This document shows positions 1-6,544 of a stretch of 6,544 bases of DNA, piece by piece (the stretch's first letter is position 1; each line of letters starts with the position of its first letter). This DNA is from JBEKHI01 sp050012355. GTDB taxonomy: Bacteria; Actinomycetota; Actinomycetes; Streptosporangiales; Streptosporangiaceae. Made by a program: the position numbers and the translations under genes. The notes beneath the pieces were generated by a model. The model was given only the letters and a program-made list of their open reading frames with translations. It did no database searches and was not told the DNA's origin. Location: contig JBEKHI010000512.1 of NCBI GenBank assembly GCA_050012355.1, positions 1 through 6,544 on the forward strand. The letters are read 5' to 3'.

Positions 1-1477
1 GGACGCGTCGTTGTAGTTCTCGATGATGTAGTTGAAGGTGGCGGTGGACATGGCGATCTTGATCCCGGCCTTGGCCGCCTCCGAAATGAAGTCGGTGTCC
101 TCCTCCTGGATAAGGTTCAGCCCGGTGTAGGAGACCAGGTTCCAAGCTAGCTTGGTGCCCGCCGGTATTCCCGCCCCGCATTCACTGGCCGCGCTGCCCG
201 GCTTAACGCACGTGTCAGTGCCCCCGGAAATCACCTTCCAGCCGTGCTCCTTCAGGAGAGTGACGGCGGCCGAGAGGCTAAACGGGTACGGGTTGGTCTT
301 GGCGTCCGTCGGCTGATACGGGGTGACCGGGAAGGACGGCACGGCCGAGTAGGACTGGACACCGGCTCCGTACATGAACGCGTCGATATAGCCCGACTGG
401 TCCACTAGGTGCTGCAGTGCCTGCCTGATGTAGAGCTGAGCGATTATCTTGTCGAAGTCCCCGGTGGTGTCTTTGAAGTTCGGACTGACGTAGTCGAACC
501 CGTAACCAGGCGCTCCGAAGGTGTAGTAGGACGAACTCAGCGATGGCAGCCGCGGGATGTTCTGGAACGGGATCTGCGCGACGTCCACGCTGCCGGCCTT
601 GACCGCGTTGAACGCCGCGGTCTCGGACGCGAAACCCTCAACATCTATCGAGGACATCACCTTGGCGTGCGGTCCGTCATAGCTGGCGTTCGGCGTCAGG
701 TCGAAGCTTCCGGTAGTTGAGTTGTACGAGCTCAGCTTGTACGGCCCGTCCACGATCTGCCACAGCGGGTTTGTCGCGTAGGTGGACACGTCCTTCGACT
801 GAGCGGCCAGGAAGTTGTAGATCGCCGTGGCATTGGCTGGGTTGGTGAAGTCCAGGAGCTTCCCGCTCGCGGAGGACTTGGCCCAGACGTGCGCGGGTAG
901 CGGCTCGAGCGAGCCCAGTTCGTCGAGGGTGAAGAAGGACGGGTTCACCGCCTGCGTCAGGTGAAACACGATCGACATCGCGCTGGGCGTGCTGACGCTG
1001 GCGACTTCGTCGGGAATGCCGAGGCCGGGGGTGTATCCGCCCCAGTTCGCCGGGGACTCCTTCAGCCCGGCTTTCATCTCGTCGTACCAGAAGAGAATGT
1101 CCTGCGAGGTCACCGGCTGCCCATCGGACCACTTATAGGTCCCCTTGAGCGTGACCGTGACGGTCTTGTCGCCGTCGGTGTAAACGGGATCCTCAGCCAG
1201 CGACATCGCCGGCGTCTCGGTCGGTGAGTATCCGTTGCTGATGTAGTAGAGCGGCCGGTACATCTCCCAGTTGAACATGGCGTCGTTGTACGTCGTGCTG
1301 GCGGATCCGGGGACGACCGGGAAGATCCACGTCGGCGCGGAGCTGGACTGCGCGGCCACCGTGATCACCCCGGCGTGCCCGAAGCCGGCCTCCTTCGGCG
1401 CCGTTCCGTACACCCCGGTAGTACCAGTCGAGACGTTGCCCCGCGGCCAGGACAATCGCGGCTCGTGTACGTATCAT
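1..1477 (-). CDS. ABC transporter family-5 (peptide-type) solute-binding protein; partial, 5' end frameshifted
   Basis: This is the extracytoplasmic solute-binding component of an ABC importer of the SBP_bac_5 family (oligopeptide/dipeptide/nickel type), normally a lipoprotein that hands its ligand to a membrane permease. The frame is open without a stop from position 1473 down to position 1, about 490 codons. Since the family usually has 530-600 residues, perhaps 50-100 C-terminal residues lie beyond the left edge. Family hallmarks are visible: YRPLYYISNGYSP (about 1222-1260), the classic YKWSDGQPVTSQDILFWYD segment (1081-1137), LPAHVWAK (about 877-900), WQIVDGPYKLSSYN (721-762), IRQALQHLVDQ (about 391-429) and a cysteine pair (208-210, 178-180) that may form a disulfide. 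The only start with a good ribosome site is ATG 1475-1477, giving MIRTRAAIVLAAG, but that frame is one base off the body frame, whose own upstream stop TGA (1474-1476) overlaps the ATG. TTG or GTG codons further in would give a protein with no signal peptide. The family call is secure. Whether the gene works is doubtful, and the ligand cannot be read from the sequence. Confidence 0.88.
1436..1477 (-). other. Orphaned signal-peptide start of the binding protein and frameshift/deletion site
   Basis: The ATG at 1475-1477 begins a typical signal-peptide n-region and the start of an h-region (MIRTRAAIVLAA). After the G4 run (1439-1442 on the minus strand) this frame turns into unrelated sequence, while the mature protein (NVSTGTTGVYGTAPKEAG) continues in the neighbouring frame. 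Losing one base in the G4 run would rejoin the frames. The joined leader would still have only about eight hydrophobic residues and no L-x-x-C lipobox, so a larger loss is more likely: roughly 10-15 codons, with missing bases equal to 2 modulo 3. This could be a real mutation or an assembly collapse in GC-rich DNA. Confidence 0.6.
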
Positions 1478-1486
1478 CCGGGGAAT

Positions 1487-1494
1487 CTCCTCCT
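1487..1494 (-). promoter_or_regulatory. Strong Shine-Dalgarno site of the binding-protein gene
   Basis: On the minus strand the octamer AGGAGGAG ends 9 nt before ATG 1475-1477. It is a near-perfect anti-16S match at good spacing. It strongly supports that ATG as the original start codon, even though the body of the protein is now in another frame. Confidence 0.8.
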
Positions 1495-1536
1495 GCGTTC
1501 AGCAACCGAAAGATCACTTTGAGTGTAGATCGGTCA

Positions 1537-1565
1537 CATATAAACAGAAAGACCCGGAATGTTAA
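1537..1565 (-). promoter_or_regulatory. Predicted housekeeping-type promoter of the binding-protein gene
   Basis: Reading the minus strand, TTAACA (1560-1565, five of six to the -35 consensus) is followed after exactly 17 nt by TATATG (1537-1542, four of six to the -10 consensus). Transcription would begin near 1530, giving a leader of about 50 nt that contains the AGGAGGAG site. The stretch is markedly more AT-rich than its surroundings. It lies immediately downstream of the nitroreductase relic, whose stop codon sits 1-2 bases from the -35 box. The assignment rests on pattern only. Confidence 0.5.
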
Positions 1566-1566
1566 C

Positions 1567-1740
1567 TTAGATGGGCCTACCAACGACCACGGTGCGCCAG
1601 CTCGTCCAAGCTCGGAAGTCGGCCATTATCTCCGGCTGGATCCCGAAGAACGAGGCTCCATGCCCTTCGTCAACGACGGCGAGCAGAGTGAGCAGCGCGG
1701 CGAACCCGGTGTCGATGTACCAGTACGGCACCGGCCATCG
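1567..1740 (-). pseudogene. Nitroreductase-family gene relic (C-terminal part)
   Basis: The minus strand here encodes about 57 codons ending in TAA (1567-1569). The segment RWPVPYWYIDTGFAALLTLL followed by AVVDEGHGASFFGIQPE matches the region of FMN-dependent nitroreductase-like proteins (PF00881) in which a helix of the type DxGxAAxxLLxAxxxxGLGxCFFGI precedes the C-terminal part. Full-length members have about 190-230 residues. Here the N-terminal half is absent: the frame is closed by TAG at 1771-1773 and the codons between are unrelated. The end is also abnormal, with FRAWTSWRTVVVGRPI replacing the usual tail. A neighbouring frame reads ELGRAGAPWSLVG, closer to the expected ending, which hints at a frameshift near 1605-1610. 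No start codon or ribosome site is credible. I take it as a decayed fragment left by a rearrangement, not a functional gene. The family call is by eye. Confidence 0.55.
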
Positions 1741-1798
1741 TCGACGAACGGAACATACGCCGACGTTTAACTACTTCAGTAAATTCCGTATCAAAAGC

Positions 1799-2236
1799 CT
1801 AGGCGGTCCGTCGCGATAGCCTCCGCCGTGCCGCATCGAGGAAAAACCCACAACCAACCATGTCCATAACGAAGGATGCCAATGCCACCGCGCGATGGTG
1901 CCGGGACGCCGGGTCGTTCAGCGAAGACATGGTGAGCAGGAACCCGGCCAGCAGGCACATCGACCCGGCGAATGCCCGCCAGAACAGCACTGGCCGGCGC
2001 TCTGGCCGTCGGCGTCCCGCGGCGATAAACAGCCAGGCGAACGGCACGGCCACGATGAGCGACAACAGCACCGCGGTGAGACTCAGCCCCGGCGAACCTG
2101 GTGCGAAGAAGGACCAGGCCGAGACGCCCATCAAGATGGTCAGCGGACATACCTGCAGCCACACGAGCACGGCCAGCCGCCAGCCCGCCTGGCGATGCAG
2201 CCAGGCCTCCAGTCGGTCCACGCGAGTCACCTGCAT
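1799..2236 (-). CDS. Small four-helix integral membrane protein of unknown function
   Basis: A 145-residue protein I do not recognise. The start ATG (2234-2236) was chosen because GGGGG lies about 8 nt upstream on the minus strand. Starting further upstream (to 2299) would add an arginine-rich stretch without a better ribosome site. Four hydrophobic segments are visible at about residues 21-45, 51-73, 84-104 and 114-134. They are separated by an arginine-rich loop (GRRRPERRP, 74-82) and a polar turn (SLNDPASRHHRA, 105-116), with a basic tail (ARRRLSRRTA). The positive-inside rule puts both ends and the 74-82 loop in the cytoplasm. Codon use shows the host's normal G/C third-position bias, so it is likely a real gene. 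It has no catalytic motif. It is divergent from the glycosidase gene and separate from the downstream relic, so context offers no function. Confidence 0.7.
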   Translation of the reverse strand: MQVTRVDRLEAWLHRQAGWRLAVLVWLQVCPLTILMGVSAWSFFAPGSPGLSLTAVLLSLIVAVPFAWLFIAAGRRRPERRPVLFWRAFAGSMCLLAGFLLTMSSLNDPASRHHRAVALASFVMDMVGCGFFLDAARRRLSRRTA

Positions 2237-2318
2237 ACGACTACCCCCATGCGAGCCACCGTCCCGAACCGCCCGCAGCCGCCTCGCCACCCGTAGCAAC
2301 CCAGCTGTCCGTCCGGCA

Positions 2319-2399
2319 TCTTATCCCGGCTTAATGCACCCTGGCTGCCCGACATGCCGGATGTTTCCGGCGGCTGAAGTGTACGAACCCGGGATAAGA
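2319..2399. repeat. 11-bp perfect inverted repeat bounding an 81-bp segment
   Basis: TCTTATCCCGG (2319-2329) and CCGGGATAAGA (2389-2399) are exact reverse complements, separated by 59 bp. Read outward, each arm is CCGGGATAAGA pointing toward one of the two divergent genes. Possible roles are paired operator half-sites for one regulator that acts on both genes, arms of an RNA or cruciform structure, or ends of a small mobile-element remnant. No target duplication is evident. The repeat is directly seen; its role is inferred. Confidence 0.6.
2356..2371. repeat. Short hairpin inside the inverted repeat, with an alternative partner
   Basis: GCCGGA (2356-2361) and TCCGGC (2366-2371) form a six-pair stem with a TGTT loop. 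The left strand also belongs to ATGCCGGA (2354-2361), which pairs perfectly with TCCGGCAT at 2312-2319. The two pairings exclude each other. No U-run follows, so it is not a classical terminator. Confidence 0.45.
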
Positions 2400-2554
2400 C
2401 GCGCGGTCGCCGCCGGGTGGCCGGGTTTGGCCGCCGCGACGCCGGCGACGGCACCGACCGGCAACCTCCAGGCGTGGCAGCGGACCCCAGCCCGCCACCA
2501 CCCTTAGGTCCGCTACCGCACTTCCCAGGGAGCTAAGCGTTACCGAATGACTCC

Positions 2555-2560
2555 GGAGGG
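2555..2560 (+). promoter_or_regulatory. Shine-Dalgarno site deciding the GH13 start
   Basis: GGAGGG lies 14 nt before ATG 2575, a wider gap than usual. An in-frame ATG at 2566 is followed at once by TAA (2569-2571), and the ATG at 2562 is out of frame and reaches a stop after about 32 codons. ATG 2575 is therefore the first usable start of the GH13 frame. Confidence 0.5.
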
Positions 2561-2574
2561 AATGTATGTAATCC

Positions 2575-4791
<2,217 letters not shown>

Positions 4792-4802
4792 GACCAGGTG
4801 TA

Positions 4803-4827
4803 GCCCAGGTCACACCATGACCTGGGC
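4803..4827. terminator. Hairpin terminator candidate after the GH13 gene
   Basis: GCCCAGGTCA (4803-4812) and TGACCTGGGC (4818-4827) form a perfect 10-pair stem with loop CACCA, starting 11 nt after the TAG of the GH13 gene. There is no T-run after it, which is common for actinobacterial terminators. It sits between two plus-strand genes and just before the efflux operator, so a role as a palindromic regulator site cannot be excluded. Confidence 0.6.
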
Positions 4828-4844
4828 ATACGTGCGCCCCATCA

Positions 4845-4882
4845 TTAGTTGTAGACTACTAAATATTGTACGACTACAACGA
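4845..4882 (+). promoter_or_regulatory. Probable MarR operator and promoter region of the efflux operon
   Basis: An AT-rich stretch in otherwise GC-rich DNA holds two related palindromes: TTGTA-GACT-ACTAA (4849-4862, imperfect) and TTGTA-CGAC-TACAA (4866-4879, perfect five-base arms), 17 bp apart centre to centre. The outer arms GTTGTAG (4848-4854) and CTACAAC (4874-4880) also make a larger dyad, and GTAGACTAC (4851-4859) is itself a palindrome. Such dyads next to MarR-family genes are usually the regulator's own operator. No convincing -35/-10 pair stands out, but the AT richness and position fit an overlapped promoter 15-40 bp before the GTG start. Confidence 0.6.
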
Positions 4883-4893
4883 TTGGAGCCCAC

Positions 4894-6336
4894 GTGGCCG
4901 AGCTTTCTCATGGGCGGCGGATGCTGATACTCGGTATCTGCGCGATGAGCTTGCTGATGGTGGGGCTCGACAGCACGATCGTCAACGTCGCATTGCCATC
5001 CATCCAGCGAGATCTGCACGCCCAGGTGTCCGGCCTCCAATGGGTGATTGATGCCTACACGCTGGTGATCGCCAGCCTGCTGATGCTGTCCGGGTCCATG
5101 GGGGACCGGCTGGGCAGGCGGCGGGTGTTCCAGGTCGGGCTGACCCTCTTCACCCTCGGCTCACTGCTGTGCAGCCTGGCGCCCACCCTTGGCTTCCTGA
5201 TCGCGTTCCGGATGATCCAGGCGGTCGGCGGTTCGATGATGAACCCGGTCGCGCTGTCGATCATCACCAACGTCTTCACCGATCCGAAGGAGCGGGCCCG
5301 CGCGGTCGGCATCTGGGGTGCGGTCTTCGGGCTGAGCCTGGCACTGGGGCCGGTGATCGGCGGTGTGCTTGTGGACACGGTCGGCTGGCGGTCGATCTTC
5401 TGGGTCAACATCCCGGTCGGCGTCGCGGTCATCCTGCTCACCCAGCTCTTCGTACCGGAATCCAAAGCCGAACGCATCCGCCGGGTTGACCCCATCGGTC
5501 AGGTCCTGGTGATCGTCGCGCTCGCCTCGCTCACCTACGCGATCATCGAGGGTCCCGAGCACGGCTGGGCATCGGCGGAGATCATCGGCTTCTTCGTGCT
5601 GGCGGTGGCCGCCGCCGTCGGGCTCGTGCTGTACGAACAGCGCCGGACCGAGCCGCTCATCGACCTCAGGTTCTTCCGCAGCGCGCCGTTCTCCGGCGCG
5701 ACCGCGATCGCGGTCTGCGCGTTCGCCACGATGGGGGCGCTGCTGTTCCTCTCCGTGCTCTACCTGCAGGATGTCCGCGGCCTCGACGCGCTGCACGCCG
5801 GTCTCTACCTGCTGCCGGCCGCCGCGATGACGCTGATCTTCGCCCCGATCAGCGGACGGATCGTCGGAGCTCGCGGACCGAGGATTCCGCTGCTGATCGC
5901 CGGCGTGGGGCTGACCGTCGGCGCGATCATGCTCACCTTCCTCGGGCTGAACACGCCGACCTGGTACATCCTGCTCTCGTTCCTCGTCTTCGGCATCGGG
6001 AACGCGATGGTCAACCCCCCGATCACCAACACCGCCGTCTCCGGCATGCCGCGAGCGCAGGCCGGAGTCGCCGCCGCGATCGCCTCGACCGGACGGCAGA
6101 CCGGCAGTTCCCTTGGGGTCGCGATCGTCGGCTCGATCGTCAGCGCGGACGTGGCGAGCGGCTCGTTCAGTCACCACTTCATCAGCGCTGCCAGCGTGGC
6201 ATGGTGGGTGGTGGCCGGATTCGGCTTCGTCGTTTTGATACTGGGGCTTGTAACGTCGGGACGGTGGGCACGTAGCACCGCCGAGCGTACGGCCGAGCGG
6301 CTGCGTCCCAAGCCGGTTACGGCGGGCACCAGATGA
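4894..6336 (+). CDS. MFS drug efflux transporter, DHA2 (14-TMS, EmrB/QacA) family
   Basis: A 480-residue inner-membrane proton-driven antiporter predicted to expel drugs or toxic metabolites. The start is GTG at 4894, with GGAG five bases upstream (4885-4888). Starting instead at the ATG for residue 10 would lack such a site. Diagnostic features are LDSTIVNVALPSIQRDL in the first helix (25-41), motif A GDRLGRRRVF (70-79), the antiporter motif C region WGAVFGLSLALGPVIGGVLV (141-160), WRSIFWVNIPVG (165-176) and VVLILG (446-451) in the last helix. The length and the extra central helices (about 201-220 and 228-247) fit 14 membrane segments. The C-terminus is short, basic and cytoplasmic. It overlaps the downstream MarR gene by ATGA, indicating one operon with translational coupling, and is preceded by a palindromic operator. 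Substrate is unknown; family members in actinomycetes often confer self-resistance. No key motif is missing. Confidence 0.93.
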   Translation: MAELSHGRRMLILGICAMSLLMVGLDSTIVNVALPSIQRDLHAQVSGLQWVIDAYTLVIASLLMLSGSMGDRLGRRRVFQVGLTLFTLGSLLCSLAPTLGFLIAFRMIQAVGGSMMNPVALSIITNVFTDPKERARAVGIWGAVFGLSLALGPVIGGVLVDTVGWRSIFWVNIPVGVAVILLTQLFVPESKAERIRRVDPIGQVLVIVALASLTYAIIEGPEHGWASAEIIGFFVLAVAAAVGLVLYEQRRTEPLIDLRFFRSAPFSGATAIAVCAFATMGALLFLSVLYLQDVRGLDALHAGLYLLPAAAMTLIFAPISGRIVGARGPRIPLLIAGVGLTVGAIMLTFLGLNTPTWYILLSFLVFGIGNAMVNPPITNTAVSGMPRAQAGVAAAIASTGRQTGSSLGVAIVGSIVSADVASGSFSHHFISAASVAWWVVAGFGFVVLILGLVTSGRWARSTAERTAERLRPKPVTAGTR

Positions 6337-6544
6337 GCGGCGCTGACGCCCGGGTCTGGAATGGGCTGCGCGCGCTGGTGCACGAACGGTACGACCGGCG
6401 CAAGGAGGTCTCCGAAGCGCTCGGGATGAGCTTCATCCGGATCAAGGCGCTGCGGCGGCTGGCCGCGGCGGGCCCGATGTCGATGCGGCGGCTCGCGGCG
6501 GACCTGCAGACCGACCCGCCTTACACCACCGTGGTGGTCGATGA
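6333..6544 (+). CDS. MarR-family transcriptional regulator (partial, 3' end beyond window)
   Basis: The first 70 codons of a winged helix-turn-helix regulator are present; the family usually has 140-170 residues. The start ATG (6333-6335) overlaps the stop of the efflux gene as ATGA, and only a weak purine-rich GGCGGG precedes it, so translation is probably coupled. Visible are an N-terminal amphipathic helix (about residues 5-30), SFIRIKALRRLAAAGPMSMR (33-52), and the start of the DNA-recognition unit RRLAADLQTDPPYTTVVVD (52-70), typical of the MarR helix-turn-helix. The wing and the C-terminal dimer helix are missing. The likely job is ligand-relieved repression of the efflux gene and itself through the dyads at 4845-4882, which is inferred from arrangement. 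Confidence 0.85.
   Translation, partial: MSGADARVWNGLRALVHERYDRRKEVSEALGMSFIRIKALRRLAAAGPMSMRRLAADLQTDPPYTTVVVD

Larger units (their letters stand above)
2237..2574. other. Divergent intergenic region, no gene seen
   Basis: This 338-bp stretch lies between the membrane-protein gene (leftward) and the GH13 gene (rightward) and must hold both promoters. I found no convincing -35/-10 pair for either direction. Open frames crossing it lack ribosome sites and family resemblance. It contains the inverted-repeat cluster at 2312-2399, a very GC-rich part (about 2400-2500), and the GGAGGG site just before the GH13 start. Confidence 0.6.

Noticed and set aside
1741..1800. Possible short operator (TACT-TC-AGTA) in the AT-rich gap before the relic
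   Set aside because: The arms are only four bases and do not extend, which is expected by chance in AT-rich sequence.
1375..1819. Plus-strand open frames over the 5' end of the binding protein and the nitroreductase relic
   Set aside because: There is no ribosome site or recognisable family. The minus strand of the same DNA explains the sequence better (signal peptide, promoter, nitroreductase-like segment).
2319..2399. Insertion sequence or MITE defined by the 11-bp inverted repeat
   Set aside because: No flanking target duplication and no second copy are visible in the window, so a mobile element cannot be claimed; kept only as a repeat.
1860..2507. Plus-strand open frame of about 215 codons over the membrane-protein gene
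   Set aside because: It is rich in R, P, A, T without structure or motifs, while the minus strand reads as a regular four-helix membrane protein with a ribosome site.
5161..6177. Long minus-strand open frame opposite the MFS gene
   Set aside because: The translation is a low-complexity mix of R, D, G, E with no hydrophobic core, as expected for the complement of a GC-rich membrane-protein gene.

Overview
The window is a 6.5 kb stretch of high-GC chromosomal DNA. The strong G/C third-position bias in every convincing gene, the GTG start codon and the protein families all point to an actinomycete (Streptomyces-like or a related filamentous genus). The genus cannot be fixed from this sequence alone. 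No tRNA, rRNA, CRISPR array or intact insertion sequence was seen.

Layout. Positions 1-1477 (minus strand) hold most of a family-5 ABC transporter solute-binding protein. Its C-terminus runs off the left edge and its 5' end is disrupted: the well-placed ATG and the body of the protein are in different frames, and the expected lipoprotein signal is missing. Its probable promoter lies at 1537-1565. Directly upstream, on the same strand, is a short relic of a nitroreductase-family gene (about 1567-1740). A small four-helix membrane protein of unknown function follows (2236 to 1799, minus).

A 338-bp divergent intergenic region (2237-2574) separates it from a large GH13 glycosidase-family gene (2575-4791, plus). 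This gene resembles trehalose synthase / maltose alpha-D-glucosyltransferase and keeps all the catalytic residues. The divergent region carries a far-spaced 11-bp perfect inverted repeat enclosing smaller, partly mutually exclusive inverted repeats.

A 10-bp-stem hairpin after the GH13 gene probably ends its transcript. The last unit is a drug-efflux module: a DHA2-type (14-helix) MFS transporter (4894-6336) overlapping by four bases a MarR-family regulator (6333 to the right edge). It is preceded by an AT-rich stretch with two similar palindromes (TTGTA-N4-TACAA type), a likely operator for the MarR protein.

How they fit together. The efflux gene, its regulator and the operator form a self-contained autoregulated unit. 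The GH13 enzyme is probably a stand-alone trehalose/maltose interconversion gene; no maltokinase, TreY/TreZ or GlgE partner lies in the window. The binding protein is of the oligopeptide/nickel type, so there is no sequence reason to link it to the glycosidase. I see no clear novel multi-gene system. The most notable points are the broken 5' end of the binding-protein gene, the gene relic beside it, and the structured divergent intergenic region.
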